This document shows, one piece after another, positions 17,806 to 27,890 of a DNA stretch of 64,000 bases; position 1 is the first letter of the stretch, and the number at the start of each line of letters is the position of its first letter. Location of the stretch: NCBI RefSeq assembly GCF_001013905.1, contig NZ_LN831790.1, positions 1,612,001 through 1,676,000 of the forward strand, written 5' to 3'. The notes under the pieces are model-generated. The model searched no databases. It was not told the origin of the DNA and saw only the letters and a program-made list of their open reading frames with translations. Source of the DNA: Streptomyces leeuwenhoekii. Its GTDB lineage: Bacteria; Actinomycetota; Actinomycetes; Streptomycetales; Streptomycetaceae. Made by a program: the position numbers and the translations under genes.

Positions 17806-19638
17806 TCAGCGTCCGCCGAGGGCCAGTGAGGGGGTGGCGGCCTCTTCCCGGGCGGCGTCCCGTCCGGCGGGCAGGGATTCCAGCAGCGCACGGGTGAGGT
17901 GCCGGGCCGTCAGTCCGCCGGCCTCCAGCACCTGAGCCCGTGAGCCGTGGTTCAGGAAGTGCTGCGGGATGCCGAAGGTGCGCACCGGCGGCGCCGCTCC
18001 GGCGTCGCTCAGTGCCTGGGCGATCTGGGTTCCGACGCCGCCGGCCCGGCCGTTGTCCTCGACGGTGGCGACCAGCCGGTGCTCGAGGGCGAGGGCCACC
18101 AGTTCGGGGGCGACCGGCTTGACCCAGCGGGGGTCGACGACGGTGACTCCGACGCCCTGCGCGGCCAGCCGGCCGGCCACGTCCAGGCAGGTGGCGGCCA
18201 TGGCGCCGACGGAGACCAGGAGGAGGTCCGGCCGCTCCCCCCGGCGCAGCACGTCGATCCCGGCGAAGGTGGTGACCGCGGGGATGTCCTCGCCGCTCGT
18301 GCCCTTGGGGAAGCGCAGCGCGGTGGGACCGTCGTGGCAGGACAGCGCCTCGCGCAGGGCACGGCGCAGGGTGGCGGCGTCCCTCGGCACGGCCAGGCGC
18401 AGGCCGGGCACCAGGTTCAGCAGCGACAGATCCCACATGCCGTTGTGCGACGGCCCGTCGTCGCCGGTCACGCCCGCCCGGTCCAGGACGAAGGTCACCG
18501 GCGCACGGTGCAGCGCCACGTCCATCAGGAGCTGGTCGAAGGCGCGGTTGAGGAAGGTGGCGTACAGCGCGACCACCGGATGCATGCCGCCCAGGGCCAG
18601 GCCCGCGGCGGCGGTCACGGCGTGCTGCTCGGCGATGCCCACGTCGATGGTGCGCTCCGGGTGGCGGCGGGCGAACTCGCTCAGTCCGGTCGGGTCGAGC
18701 ATGGCCGCGGTCAGGGCGACCACGTCCGGCCGGTCGGCCGCCAGGTCGGCCAGCTCTCGGCCGAACACCGACGTCCAGGAGGGCGCGCCGCCCGGCTTCT
18801 TGGCGGAGGCGGCGCGCACGGCGTGGAAGCGGTCGGTCTCGTCCTGCTCGGCCGGGAGGTGGCCGCGGCCCTTCTCGGTGAGGCAGTGCACGACCACGGG
18901 GCGGCCGAGGCCGGCGGCGCGGCGCAGCGCGGTCTCCAGAGCCTCGATGTCGTGGCCGTCCACGGGGCCGAGATAGGCCATGCCCAGGCTCTCGAAGAGC
19001 GGCCGCGGGGCGTCGGGGCCCCGCAGCGCGGCCAGGTGGGTGGCGAGCGCGCCGGCCGTGGGGGCGTAGGAGCGGCCGTTGTCGTTCAGCACCACGATCA
19101 CCGGGCGTTCGGGAGCGGCGGCGATGTTGTTGAGCGCCTCCCAGGCCATCCCTCCGGTGAGCGCGCCGTCGCCGAGCACGGCGACCACGGCGCGGTCGGT
19201 CACCCCGCGCAGGGCGTGGGCGCGGGCCAGCCCGTCCGCCCAGGACAGCACCGTCGAGGCGTGCGAGTTCTCGATGACGTCGTGCTCGGACTCGGCGCGG
19301 GAGGGATACCCCGACAGTCCGCCCGCCCGGCGGAGCGTGGGGAAGTCCTCGGTACGGCCGGTGAGCATCTTGTGCACGTAGGTCTGGTGCCCGGTGTCCC
19401 ACAGGATCCGGTCGCGGGGCGAGTGGAAGACCCGGTGCAGGGCGAGCGTCAGCTCGACGACGCCCAGATTGGGGCCGAGGTGGCCGCCGGTGACGGTGCA
19501 GGTGTCCACCAGCAGCCGCCGGATCTGCGGCGCGAGCGCGCGGACCTGCCGCGGGGTCAGGGCCCGCAGGTCCTCGGGGCCGCGGATCTCCCCCAGGCGC
19601 GGCATGGCGGCACCTTCTGTCTCCTGTGGCTGCTTCAT
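17806..19638 (-). CDS. dxs: 1-deoxy-D-xylulose-5-phosphate synthase
   Basis: A thiamin-diphosphate transketolase-like enzyme that condenses pyruvate and glyceraldehyde 3-phosphate, the entry and main flux-control step of the MEP pathway. Seen are [17 protein letters not shown] (ThDP/Mg binding), the pyrimidine-domain [17 protein letters not shown] and the C-terminal domain with [14 protein letters not shown]. At 610 residues it is slightly short for the family. ATG 19638 overlaps the ispH stop (ATGA). An internal ATG at 19605, with AAGGTG seven bases upstream and the family-like start MPRLGEIRG, is an alternative giving 599 residues. Confidence 0.95.
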   Translation of the reverse strand: MKQPQETEGAAMPRLGEIRGPEDLRALTPRQVRALAPQIRRLLVDTCTVTGGHLGPNLGVVELTLALHRVFHSPRDRILWDTGHQTYVHKMLTGRTEDFPTLRRAGGLSGYPSRAESEHDVIENSHASTVLSWADGLARAHALRGVTDRAVVAVLGDGALTGGMAWEALNNIAAAPERPVIVVLNDNGRSYAPTAGALATHLAALRGPDAPRPLFESLGMAYLGPVDGHDIEALETALRRAAGLGRPVVVHCLTEKGRGHLPAEQDETDRFHAVRAASAKKPGGAPSWTSVFGRELADLAADRPDVVALTAAMLDPTGLSEFARRHPERTIDVGIAEQHAVTAAAGLALGGMHPVVALYATFLNRAFDQLLMDVALHRAPVTFVLDRAGVTGDDGPSHNGMWDLSLLNLVPGLRLAVPRDAATLRRALREALSCHDGPTALRFPKGTSGEDIPAVTTFAGIDVLRRGERPDLLLVSVGAMAATCLDVAGRLAAQGVGVTVVDPRWVKPVAPELVALALEHRLVATVEDNGRAGGVGTQIAQALSDAGAAPPVRTFGIPQHFLNHGSRAQVLEAGGLTARHLTRALLESLPAGRDAAREEAATPSLALGGR

Positions 19639-20636
19639 GCCGCCCCACCGGGTGACAGGGGGGCCTCACCGGCCAGCGGTGTCCGCGGCACCCGGCCGGT
19701 GACCGGGTCGGCCAGGCGTCCGGGCATGGAGAACACGACGTCCTCGGCGATGCCCCGCTGGAGCTCGACCCGGTCGTATCCGAGCGCGGCCAGCCTGGTG
19801 ACGAGGCCGTGGACCAGGATTTCCGGTGCGCTGGCCCCGGCGCTGACGCCGATGGCCGAGACCCCTTCGAGCCATGCCTCGTCGAGGTGGGTCTCGTCGG
19901 GGACCAGATGGGCCGCGGCGCCGTGCTCCCGGGCCACCTCGACCATGCGCAGCGAATTGCTGGAGTTGCGGGAGCCGACGACCAGGACCAGATCGTTGCG
20001 GCGGGCCAGGTCCTTGACGGCGTTCTGCCGGTTCTGGCTGGCGTAGCAGATGTCGTCGTCGCCCGGGGTGAGCAGGTCCGTGAAGCGGGCGCGCAGCGCC
20101 TCGACGACCTTGGCGGTCTCGTCGAAGGAGAGCGTGGTCTGGGTGAGGACCGCCACCGGGGTGTCGTCCGGCAGGCCGAGCCGCCGTACGTCCTCCTCGG
20201 TCTCGACGACGACGATGCGGTCGGGGGCCTCGCCGAGGACGCCCTCGACCTCCTCGTGCCCCTCGTGCCCGACCAGCAGGATGGTCCGGCCGTCACGGGC
20301 GAACCGCACCGCTTCCTGGTGCACCTTGGACACCAGCGGGCAGGTGGCGTCGATCACCTCCAGCCCGCGGCCGGCCGCCGCCGTCCGCACCCCGGGGGAG
20401 ACGCCGTGCGCGGAGAACACGCAGACCGCGCCCTCGGGGACCTCCTCCTCGCTGTCCACGAAGACCGCGCCGCGCTTGACCAGCTCCGAGACGATGTAGT
20501 GGTTGTGCACGATCTCCTTGCGGACGTACACCGGTGCCCCGTACAGGTCCAGGGCCCGCTCGACGATGCCGATGGCCCGCCGGACGCCCGCGCAGAAGCC
20601 GCGTGGCTGGGCCAGGACGACGCTGCCGGCCGTCAT
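19635..20636 (-). CDS. ispH: 4-hydroxy-3-methylbut-2-enyl diphosphate reductase
   Basis: A 333-residue [4Fe-4S] reductase giving IPP and DMAPP, the last MEP step. The three cluster cysteines are in [21 protein letters not shown] and [10 protein letters not shown], and the catalytic EEVPEG-type acidic region and [12 protein letters not shown] segment are intact. Both ends carry four-base overlaps: its ATG overlaps the stop of the upstream cytochrome P450 and its stop overlaps the dxs start. This places it inside the pentalenolactone operon and not merely beside it. Confidence 0.96.
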   Translation of the reverse strand: MTAGSVVLAQPRGFCAGVRRAIGIVERALDLYGAPVYVRKEIVHNHYIVSELVKRGAVFVDSEEEVPEGAVCVFSAHGVSPGVRTAAAGRGLEVIDATCPLVSKVHQEAVRFARDGRTILLVGHEGHEEVEGVLGEAPDRIVVVETEEDVRRLGLPDDTPVAVLTQTTLSFDETAKVVEALRARFTDLLTPGDDDICYASQNRQNAVKDLARRNDLVLVVGSRNSSNSLRMVEVAREHGAAAHLVPDETHLDEAWLEGVSAIGVSAGASAPEILVHGLVTRLAALGYDRVELQRGIAEDVVFSMPGRLADPVTGRVPRTPLAGEAPLSPGGAA

Positions 20637-22027
20637 GCGGGGTCACCCCCGGCCGGCGCCGGCACCGGGGTGGCCGCGGGGCGCGGGGTGCGCGCGGAGA
20701 GCCTCAGGCGCAGCCGGCGCGGATGGTAGACGGTGGCCAGCGGTACGGGACGGACGTCCATGTCCGGCTCGCAGGTGACCCGCCAGCGGCCGAGGATGGT
20801 GGCCAGGCCCAGCGTGGCCTCGGTACGCGCGTACAGGTCGCCGATGCACTTGCGGGCGCCGGTGCCGAACGGCATGAACGCCTGGCGGGCCGCGGGCGAG
20901 ACCCGGTCCGGCAGCCAGCGGTCCGGGTCGAACGCCGTGGGGTTGCCGAAGGCGTCCTCGTACTGGGCCACCGCGGCCGGGCTGAAGACGATGGTGGTTC
21001 CCTCGGGCAGCCTGCGGCCCGCCAGTTCGGTCTCGGTGGCGGTGAGCCGGGTGAACAGCCAGGCCGGCGGGTGCAGCCGGAGCGCCTCGGAGATGATCCG
21101 GTCGGCCAGGGAGAGGTTCGGCAGGTCGTCCCAGTCCGGGGCGCGGCCGCCGAGGACGGTGTCGATCTCCTCGTACAGCGCCGCCTCGATCTCCGGGTGC
21201 TGGGAGAGCAGGTAGAACACCCAGGTGAGGGTGCCGGCGACGGTCTCGGTGCCGGCGGCCATCACGGTGATGACCTGGTCGTGGATCTCCTTGTCGTCGA
21301 GCCGGCCGCCGTCGTCGTCGCGGGAGGCCAGCAGCGCGGCGAGCAGGTCGTCGTGCGCGGCGCCGTCGCTGCGGTAGTCGTCGATCAGTTCCTGCGTGGT
21401 GCGGTGCAGGAAGCGCAGGTTGCTCTCGTAGCGGCGGTTGGCCGGCAGCGGCAGGCGGCGGATGAAGCGGGGCAGGAACATCTGGCGGAACAGCCCGTTG
21501 AGCACGACGTCGAAGGCCCGCTCCACGCCGGCCGCGAGCTCGGGGCTGACCGGGGTGGAGTACAGGGTGCGGCCGACCGTGCGCAGGGCCATGCCGTACA
21601 GCTCGGGGAACGCGTCGACGACCATGCCGTCGTGCCAGCGCGCCGTCGTGGCCTCGATCTCGGCGTGCATGGCGGTCGCGTACCGCTTGAGCTGGGTGCG
21701 GGTGAACGCCGACTGCATCAGCCGCCGCTGCCGGCGGTGGTCGGCGAAGGGGCAGGTGACCAGACCGTTCCCGGCGATGTCGCGGGCCCGGTCGTAGAAG
21801 ACGCCGCCCTTGTCGAAGATGCGGTCGTTGGTCAGCACGTACCGCAGCAGGTCGGGGTGGGTCGGGACGTAGGCCGACGTGGGGCCGATCTTGATCTGCA
21901 CCAGGTCGCCGTGGGCCGACAGCGAGGTCATGAAGTTCACCGGGTGGCGCATCATCTGCAGGGCGTGTCCCACGACGGGGACGGCCCCGGGCGCCGCGCC
22001 CGCGACGAACGTGGTCTGCTCGGACAT
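20633..22027 (-). CDS. penI: Cytochrome P450, pentalenene C13 oxidase (CYP183A-like)
   Basis: A 464-residue soluble P450. The I-helix motif AGTET (258-262), ExxR at 314-317 (EALR) and heme loop FMPFGTGARKCIG with Cys394 as axial ligand are all intact. It lies directly after the pentalenene synthase, 69 bases away, in the position of ptlI/penI, whose product oxidises the C13 methyl of pentalenene stepwise toward 1-deoxypentalenic acid. GAGGAA precedes the ATG at 22027. Its stop overlaps the ispH start. Redox partners are not encoded in the pen genes; the ferredoxin at 16.1-16.5 kb is a candidate. Confidence 0.9.
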   Translation of the reverse strand: MSEQTTFVAGAAPGAVPVVGHALQMMRHPVNFMTSLSAHGDLVQIKIGPTSAYVPTHPDLLRYVLTNDRIFDKGGVFYDRARDIAGNGLVTCPFADHRRQRRLMQSAFTRTQLKRYATAMHAEIEATTARWHDGMVVDAFPELYGMALRTVGRTLYSTPVSPELAAGVERAFDVVLNGLFRQMFLPRFIRRLPLPANRRYESNLRFLHRTTQELIDDYRSDGAAHDDLLAALLASRDDDGGRLDDKEIHDQVITVMAAGTETVAGTLTWVFYLLSQHPEIEAALYEEIDTVLGGRAPDWDDLPNLSLADRIISEALRLHPPAWLFTRLTATETELAGRRLPEGTTIVFSPAAVAQYEDAFGNPTAFDPDRWLPDRVSPAARQAFMPFGTGARKCIGDLYARTEATLGLATILGRWRVTCEPDMDVRPVPLATVYHPRRLRLRLSARTPRPAATPVPAPAGGDPA

Positions 22028-22096
22028 CCGTTCCTCAACTTCCTGTCTGTGCCTGGGGTGTGACGGCTGAGCCGGTCGCGCGGCCCAGGGCGGGCC

Positions 22097-23110
22097 TCAT
22101 CGGGCGGTGCTGCCGAGCTCCTCCAGGTAGCCCTGGGAGCCGACCGCGAGCGCGAACTCGGCGTCGTAGCGGCCCGAGGAGCGGTGCCAGTCGTAGGACC
22201 CGCGGATCACCGTGCGCACCGCGTCCGTGCGGTACCGCTCCAGCGCCTCGCGCTCGGCCTCGTCGAGCCGGTAGATGTCGGCGACCTTCGGCAGGCAGGA
22301 CTCCAGCAGCAGGAACTGTTCGAGCCGGGCGTGCACCTCCTGCTGGATGTGGGAGATGCTGCGGCTCTCGGACCAGCCGTGCTCCCGGCGCAGGATCATG
22401 ACCATGTTGTTCCGCTCACCGCGGGCCTCTTCCTTCTCCAGGGAGGCGATGTCGTTGAGCATCAGGTTGACGTCGATGGCGATCTGGAGCATCGCGGAGA
22501 GCACGGCGCTGTCGAAGACCCGGTGCGGCACCTCGAAGCGGCCGGCGCGTTCGGCGAGGTCGACCGTCGGCTGCACCCCGATGGTCTGCCGGCGCACGGC
22601 GAGGTACTGGGCCGCGGAGTCGTACGGCCGGTCCCGGAAGCGGCTCTCCGCCTCGTCGACGTAACCGCCCAAGTAGCTGCGCCAGTGCCGGGCGCTGCGC
22701 GCGCACCAGGCGGGTGTCATGCCCTCGCTGGTACGCCGCCAGATGTCGGCGAAGCCGTGGGCGATGGGGGGCGCGGTGTCGGGGAGGGGGCCGTCCAGCG
22801 CCGCCGCGACCGCGTCGGTGAGCTGTTTGGTCTCCTCCGGGTTCTCGCCGCGCGGCCCGTCGAAGAGGTCGTCGAAGAGGAAGAACCACGACATCAGGTC
22901 GACGCCCAGGTCCAGGTCGGCGCCGATGGCGTGCGGATAGAAGCGGGAGGCCAGGTCGGCGTAGCCGCCGCGCAGATGACGCCTCGCCGCCGCCTCGGAC
23001 TTGATCAGCCCGAGCGACCGCGGCCAGGCGAGCTGCTCGGCGTCGGCCCGCGCGTGGTCCGGGCTCTGCCGGGCCGGCAGGGGTATGTGGAAGTCGACGT
23101 CCTGGGGCAT
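22097..23110 (-). CDS. penA: Pentalenene synthase
   Basis: A 337-residue class I sesquiterpene cyclase that turns farnesyl diphosphate into pentalenene. Length and sequence follow the S. exfoliatus enzyme almost throughout: MPQDVDFHIPLP at the start, Phe76-Phe77, the Mg-binding DDLFD at 80-84, the NSE triad Asn219/Ser223/Glu227 in NDIASLEKE, and Trp308-His309 near the C-terminus. The ATG at 23110 with AAGGA upstream gives exactly the known N-terminus. This is the diagnostic gene of the cluster. Confidence 0.98.
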   Translation of the reverse strand: MPQDVDFHIPLPARQSPDHARADAEQLAWPRSLGLIKSEAAARRHLRGGYADLASRFYPHAIGADLDLGVDLMSWFFLFDDLFDGPRGENPEETKQLTDAVAAALDGPLPDTAPPIAHGFADIWRRTSEGMTPAWCARSARHWRSYLGGYVDEAESRFRDRPYDSAAQYLAVRRQTIGVQPTVDLAERAGRFEVPHRVFDSAVLSAMLQIAIDVNLMLNDIASLEKEEARGERNNMVMILRREHGWSESRSISHIQQEVHARLEQFLLLESCLPKVADIYRLDEAEREALERYRTDAVRTVIRGSYDWHRSSGRYDAEFALAVGSQGYLEELGSTAR

Positions 23111-23249
23111 GAGCGCATCCTTGGATATGGGTTGCGGGGGGCAGCGGGCATGGTGGTGCCCTGGCGGGGATGCTGCGCTGGTCGGAGGGTCGGGGGTCGG
23201 GTGCCGGAAAGGGGCCTGCGGGTGAGGTGGTAAGGCGGCCGGTCCGGTG

Positions 23250-24263
23250 TCAGACCTCGCGGTCGACGACGAACCGCCCGAGCGCGAGGAGTTCGTCCCG
23301 CGCTGCGGCGTGCAGCTCGGCACCGCGCAGCGCGTCCTCGGCCAGCGCCATCCGCCGGGCGGCCTCGGCCAGCGCCCAGTCCCGGCCGCCGGCGGTCTCG
23401 ATCAGGCCGGCCACGCGCCGCAGTTCCTCCTCGTGCGGTTCGCCGGGGGTGGTGAGCCAGGCGGCCAGCTCGTCGCCGAGCGGGCCGCCCCGGTTCAGTG
23501 CGTGGCTCACCGGCAGGGACTTCTTGCGGGAGCGCAGGTCGGAGTGGACCGGCTTGCCGGTGACGGCGGGGTCGCCCCAGATGCCGAGGACGTCGTCGAC
23601 GAGCTGGAAGGCGACGCCGACCTGGTCGCCGTAGAGGGCGAGCGCGTCCACCGTCGCCTCCGGTGCCCCGGCGAGGACGGCGCCGATCGCGGCGCTCGCC
23701 GACATGAGCGCGCCGGTCTTCCCGGCGGCCATGTCGATGCACTCCTCGACCGTGACGTACGAGCGCTGTTCGAAGGCCAGGTCCTGGACCTGGCCGCGGA
23801 TCAGATGCCGGGTGGTGCGGGCCAGCAGCCGGGCGGCGGGCGCCGCCGTCGGCAGCCCGGTGTCCAGCAGCACCTCCTGGGCGAGCGCCAGCAGCGCGTC
23901 ACCGGTCAGGATGGCGCTGGAGGGACCCCACAGCTTCCACACGGTGCGCCGGTGGCGGCGCTCCTCGTCACCGTCCATCAGATCGTCGTGCAGCAGGGAG
24001 AAGTTGTGCACGAGCTCCACGGCGACGGCGCCGGGCAGGGCGACCTCCGCCGGTGCGCCGACCGCCTCGGCCGACAGCAGCGCGAGCGCCGGCCGTACGG
24101 CCTTGCCGGAGTCGGCGCTGGTGGGTGCGCCGCCGGCGGTGATCCAGCCGAAGTGGTAGGCCGCCTGGTGACGTGAGCGGTGGTCGAGCCGGTCGACGGC
24201 GGCGCGCAGCGCCGGGGTGATCGTGACCCGGCTGTGGCCGAGACAGGCGGGAGCGGTGCTCAT
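23250..24263 (-). CDS. penB: Farnesyl diphosphate synthase (polyprenyl synthetase family)
   Basis: A 337-residue E-isoprenyl diphosphate synthase. The first aspartate-rich motif is DDLMD (in [14 protein letters not shown]) and the second is at [13 protein letters not shown]; the [15 protein letters not shown] segment supplies the diphosphate-binding basic residues. It would build FPP for the adjacent cyclase from IPP and DMAPP made by the MEP genes further down the same operon. The ATG at 24263 overlaps the penD stop (ATGA). Chain length is assigned from context, since geranylgeranyl synthases share the motifs. Confidence 0.9.
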   Translation of the reverse strand: MSTAPACLGHSRVTITPALRAAVDRLDHRSRHQAAYHFGWITAGGAPTSADSGKAVRPALALLSAEAVGAPAEVALPGAVAVELVHNFSLLHDDLMDGDEERRHRRTVWKLWGPSSAILTGDALLALAQEVLLDTGLPTAAPAARLLARTTRHLIRGQVQDLAFEQRSYVTVEECIDMAAGKTGALMSASAAIGAVLAGAPEATVDALALYGDQVGVAFQLVDDVLGIWGDPAVTGKPVHSDLRSRKKSLPVSHALNRGGPLGDELAAWLTTPGEPHEEELRRVAGLIETAGGRDWALAEAARRMALAEDALRGAELHAAARDELLALGRFVVDREV

Positions 24264-25159
24264 GCGGCGACCTCCGCGTGCCAGGGGTCGGTCGGATCGT
24301 CGAAGATGCTGACGACCTGGCGCATGATGCGCCGTTCGGCCGGATCGAAGGGCTGCTTGGCGTGGACGGTGCCGAGCTGGTCCCACATGACGATGTCCCC
24401 GGGCTGCCAGGTGTGGGTGTAGGTGTACTGGGGTTTGCCCGCGTGCGACAGCAGTTCGTCGAGCAGCTTGCGGCTGTCGTCGGGGGCGAGGTCCACGATC
24501 CGCTTGGTGTTCAGGGTGCTGACGTAGACCGACTGGCGGCCGGTGCGCGGATTGCGGGCGATCAGCGGGTGGATGGTGGAGGTGCCGTCCTCGGGCTGGA
24601 TCCGTTCGGTGCTCTCGCCGAGGGACACCTCGCCCTGGAGCTCCTCCTCGATGGTGTCCTCGTACCCGGTGCGCAGGGCGTGGCGGACCCGGTAGGTGTG
24701 CAGGCGCCGGCGCTCTTCGTTCGACAGCGACTCGTACAGGGCGTACATGTCGGTGAAGAGGGTCTCCCCGCCACCGGAGGACGGCACTTCCACGGCCTCC
24801 AGGAAGCCGACCTGGGAGACGCAGGGGCGGAAGGAGTAGTCGGTGTGCCAGCCCATCCACTCGGCGTCGCCGACGCCGATCTTGCGGCCGTCCTCCACCA
24901 GGTTGGAGACGATCAGGATCTCGTTGTGGTCGGGATGGGCGCCGCTGGTCAGTCCGGTTTTCGGGATGTACCCGAAGCGGCGGCCGAAGGCCAGGAACTC
25001 CTCGTAGGAGGGGGTCTCGTGGCCGCGGAAGACGAGCACGAGATGCGCGTCGAGCGCCGCCCAGATCTGCTCCACCTGGGTCTTGTCCATGTCGCCGGTG
25101 ACTTGGGCGCCGCGCACGACGGCGCCGAGAGCGGCGCCGGGTATCGGCGTTACGTCCAT
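24260..25159 (-). CDS. penD: Fe(II)/2-oxoglutarate dioxygenase, pentalenolactone D to E to F
   Basis: A 299-residue TauD-like oxygenase. The iron ligands fit H105-x-D107 (WHTDYSF) and distal His266 (GTVHAK), with Arg277 or Arg280 to hold 2-oxoglutarate. In the known pathway PenD first desaturates pentalenolactone D to E, then epoxidises E to F. It lies 34 bases after penE and is coupled to penB. Its place between the Baeyer-Villiger enzyme and the prenyl synthase is the same as in the known pen and ptl clusters. Confidence 0.92.
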   Translation of the reverse strand: MDVTPIPGAALGAVVRGAQVTGDMDKTQVEQIWAALDAHLVLVFRGHETPSYEEFLAFGRRFGYIPKTGLTSGAHPDHNEILIVSNLVEDGRKIGVGDAEWMGWHTDYSFRPCVSQVGFLEAVEVPSSGGGETLFTDMYALYESLSNEERRRLHTYRVRHALRTGYEDTIEEELQGEVSLGESTERIQPEDGTSTIHPLIARNPRTGRQSVYVSTLNTKRIVDLAPDDSRKLLDELLSHAGKPQYTYTHTWQPGDIVMWDQLGTVHAKQPFDPAERRIMRQVVSIFDDPTDPWHAEVAA

Positions 25160-25193
25160 GGGCGTTGCCGCCTTTCGCGTAAGGGTGGGGTGG

Positions 25194-27005
25194 TCAGCGC
25201 AGTTCGAGGCCGGCGAGATCGCCCGCCTCGCGCCAGCGCCTGAGGATGTTCACGAACTCCACCGAGCCGCCGCCGTAGCTGGAGTTGAGCAGGGGCAGTG
25301 AGCTCGGGTCGCCCTCGTTGTTGTAGAGGCCGGGGGTGCAGTTCTCGAGGAAGTCGATGTCGTTGCTGGCGAGCCGGAGGATCTCCTCGACCCATTCCTT
25401 CTCGCCCGCCTCGGACGCCTCCACGACCCGGTGGCCGCGCTCCTCGACGGACTTGACGATGTACGCCAGGTGCCGGGTCTGCTCGCTCAGCATGTAGGCG
25501 ATGTTGACGTGCCGGCCGGCCTGGATCTTGGACAGGATGAAGCAGTTGGGAAAGCCGTTCACCTGGAGCCCGTGCAGGGTGCGCGCCCCGTCCGCCCACT
25601 TCTCCGACAGCTTCAGGCCGTCGCGGCCGATGATGTCGTAGCCGGCGCGGTCGGTGTACGGGACGGAGAACTCGTGCTCGTAGCCGGTGGCGAAGACGAG
25701 GCAGTCGACCGGGTACTCCCGGCCGTTCGCGACCACCCCGGTCCGGGTGAGCCGCTCGACGCCCTGCCCCTGGGTGTCGACCAGGGTCACGTTGGGCCGG
25801 TTGAAGGTCTGCAGGTAGCTGTCGTGGAAGCAGGGCCGCTTGCAGTACACCCGGTAGTACGGCTTGAGGGCGGCGGCGGTCGCGGGGTCGGTGACGACGC
25901 TGTCGATGCGGGCGCGCAGCTCCTCCATCTTGAGGAAGTCGGCCCGCTCGGCCGCGAGCGCCCGCTCCTTCGGGTCGCCCCCGGTGTCGCCGGTGGGCAG
26001 GATGGCGGCGGCCAGTTTGGCCGTGGTCTGGGTCCAGCGGTCCTGGACCAGGTCCTCGTCCTGCGGGACACCGGAGGTCAGCGCGTGGAAGTTCTCCATG
26101 CGGCGCTGCTGCCAGCCCGGTTCGAGGCTGTCCGCCCAGTCGGGCGGGGTGGGCCGGTTGCCGCGCACGTCGACCGCGGCCGGGGTGCGCTGGAAGATGA
26201 CGAGCTGCTCGGCCCACTCGGCGAGGTGGGGGGCGAGCTGGACGGTCGTCGAGCCGGTGCCGATGACGCCGACCGTCTTGTCCTTCAGCTTGGTCAGGCC
26301 GCCGGTGCTGTCGCCGCCGGTGTAGTCGAAGTCCCAGCGGCTGGTGTGGAAGGAGTGCCCGGCGAACGTCTCCAGGCCCGGCAGCTTGGGGAGTTTGGGC
26401 CGGTGCATCAGACCGATCGACATGGCCACGTACCGGGCCCGGAACCGATCTCCGCGGTCGGTGCTCACCAGCCACCTCCCGGCGGCCTCGTCCCAGCGCA
26501 GCTCGGTGACGGCGGTCTGGAAGAGGGCGTCGCGGTAGAGGTCGTACTTGTGGGCGATCTTCTGGAGATGGGCGAAGATCTCGGGCCCGGTGGAGTACTT
26601 CTCGGTGGGTATCGTGCCGATCTCTTCGAGCAGCGGCATGTAGATGTAGCTCTCGACGTCGCACCGGACACCGGGGAAGCGGTTCCAGTACCAGGTGCCG
26701 CCGACGTCGCCGGCCTCGTCGATCAGCCGGATGCGCTCGAGGCCGGTCTCCATGCGCAGATGGGCGCCGGTCAGCAGGCCGCCGATGCCGGCGCCGACGA
26801 CGGCGACGTCCACCTCGTCGGTGAGCGGCTCGCGCTCCTGCCGCTCGGTGTAGGGGTCTCGCGCGTAGCGGCTGAAGTCACCGCGCGCGAACTGGTAGGT
26901 GCGGCCGACGCTGCGCTTGTCACGTTCCTGCCGGTATTTCTCCCTCACCGCTTCCAGGTCGATGGTCAGGGTTTCATCGCGGTCGTCGCTTTCGGCGCGG
27001 GCCAC
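25194..27005 (-). CDS. penE: Baeyer-Villiger monooxygenase forming the lactone
   Basis: A 603-residue FAD/NADPH flavin monooxygenase that inserts oxygen into 1-deoxy-11-oxopentalenic acid to make the pentalenolactone lactone ring. The FAD loop GAGIGG is at 71-76, the Baeyer-Villiger fingerprint FxGxxxHxxxW is [11 protein letters not shown] at 214-224, and the NADP loop GTGSTT begins at 249. The N-terminal extension of about 65 residues is usual for this group. The start is GTG 27005 behind a GAGGAGG site, 40 bases inside the end of penF. Whether it yields the pentalenolactone D or the neo-isomer cannot be read directly; PenM argues for the former. Confidence 0.93.
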   Translation of the reverse strand: MARAESDDRDETLTIDLEAVREKYRQERDKRSVGRTYQFARGDFSRYARDPYTERQEREPLTDEVDVAVVGAGIGGLLTGAHLRMETGLERIRLIDEAGDVGGTWYWNRFPGVRCDVESYIYMPLLEEIGTIPTEKYSTGPEIFAHLQKIAHKYDLYRDALFQTAVTELRWDEAAGRWLVSTDRGDRFRARYVAMSIGLMHRPKLPKLPGLETFAGHSFHTSRWDFDYTGGDSTGGLTKLKDKTVGVIGTGSTTVQLAPHLAEWAEQLVIFQRTPAAVDVRGNRPTPPDWADSLEPGWQQRRMENFHALTSGVPQDEDLVQDRWTQTTAKLAAAILPTGDTGGDPKERALAAERADFLKMEELRARIDSVVTDPATAAALKPYYRVYCKRPCFHDSYLQTFNRPNVTLVDTQGQGVERLTRTGVVANGREYPVDCLVFATGYEHEFSVPYTDRAGYDIIGRDGLKLSEKWADGARTLHGLQVNGFPNCFILSKIQAGRHVNIAYMLSEQTRHLAYIVKSVEERGHRVVEASEAGEKEWVEEILRLASNDIDFLENCTPGLYNNEGDPSSLPLLNSSYGGGSVEFVNILRRWREAGDLAGLELR

Positions 27006-27790
27006 GGCTCCTCCTCGGGGGAAGGGGGCGGAAGGGAAATATCACGCCATACGTCGTCGAACTGGTCGCGCAGCCGCTGCGGGGCGTCGGCGTTGCTGAA
27101 GAGGTAGAAGCGGTCGGTGCCGAGGGCCTCCCACACGAGCCCGGCGACGTCCTCGGCGCTCACCGAGGTGTCGCCGCCCGCGCCGCGCGGGGCCGTCAGA
27201 CCCTGGACCATCGGGGTGTCGACCCGGCCGGGACACAGCACCGACACCCGGATGCCGGTGCCCCGCAGATCGGCGCGCAGACTGCGGGCGACCGCGAGGT
27301 CGGCGTGTTTGGAGGCGGCGTAGGCGGCGCTGCCGGCGCCGACGACGAAGGCGGACATCGAGGCGGTGTGGATCAGGTGGGCGGGCCGGCCGCGCTCCAG
27401 CAGCCGGGGGACGAAGGCGCGGGCCACCAGGACGTGCGCCCAGTGGTTCACCTCGAAGACCTGCCGCATCCGTTCCAGCGGCACCTCCCACAGGGGCTGT
27501 CCCACGGGGCCGAGGACCCCGGCGTTGTTGCACACCACGTCGACGTCGCCGAGCAGGCCGAACGCCGTGTCCGCGAGCTGTTCGACGGCGTCCGGGTCGG
27601 TCAGGTCGGCGGTCACCGCGGTGACCTGGGCGTCCTGTGCGGTGAGTTCGGCGGCCCGGCGGTGCAGGGCGTCGTCTGCGACGTCCGCCATGACCACGCG
27701 GGCACCGGCCCGTGCGAAGCGGGCGCTGAGGGCGAGGCCGATGCCGCTGGCCGCGCCGGTCACCACGGCTGTCCTGGTGCGGAACTGCAC
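26966..27790 (-). CDS. penF: Short-chain dehydrogenase, 1-deoxy-11-beta-hydroxypentalenate dehydrogenase
   Basis: A 274-residue SDR enzyme that oxidises the 11-beta alcohol made by PenH to the ketone used by PenE. The cofactor loop TGAASGIG is at 11-18, NNAG at about 88, and the catalytic YAASK follows a Ser in HTASMSAF. GTG 27790 has GGAGAG upstream and gives the family N-terminus; an in-frame ATG at 27820 would add ten residues without a ribosome site. It overlaps penE by 40 bases. Confidence 0.92.
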   Translation of the reverse strand: MQFRTRTAVVTGAASGIGLALSARFARAGARVVMADVADDALHRRAAELTAQDAQVTAVTADLTDPDAVEQLADTAFGLLGDVDVVCNNAGVLGPVGQPLWEVPLERMRQVFEVNHWAHVLVARAFVPRLLERGRPAHLIHTASMSAFVVGAGSAAYAASKHADLAVARSLRADLRGTGIRVSVLCPGRVDTPMVQGLTAPRGAGGDTSVSAEDVAGLVWEALGTDRFYLFSNADAPQRLRDQFDDVWRDISLPPPSPEEEPWPAPKATTAMKP

Positions 27791-27890
27791 TTGGCTCTCT
27801 CCGCTTCTGCGCGCGGGCACGCCGCAGGACGGCGCGCCGTTGCCAACGAGAAGGTGTGGATCGGATCGCGCCGTTCGAGGGGCGCGGGTG

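Noticed and set aside
16592..20296. A 1234-codon minus-strand frame running through ispG, dxs and ispH
   Set aside because: It is an out-of-frame reading of three well-supported enzymes, rich in Arg/Pro/Gly, without recognisable domains.
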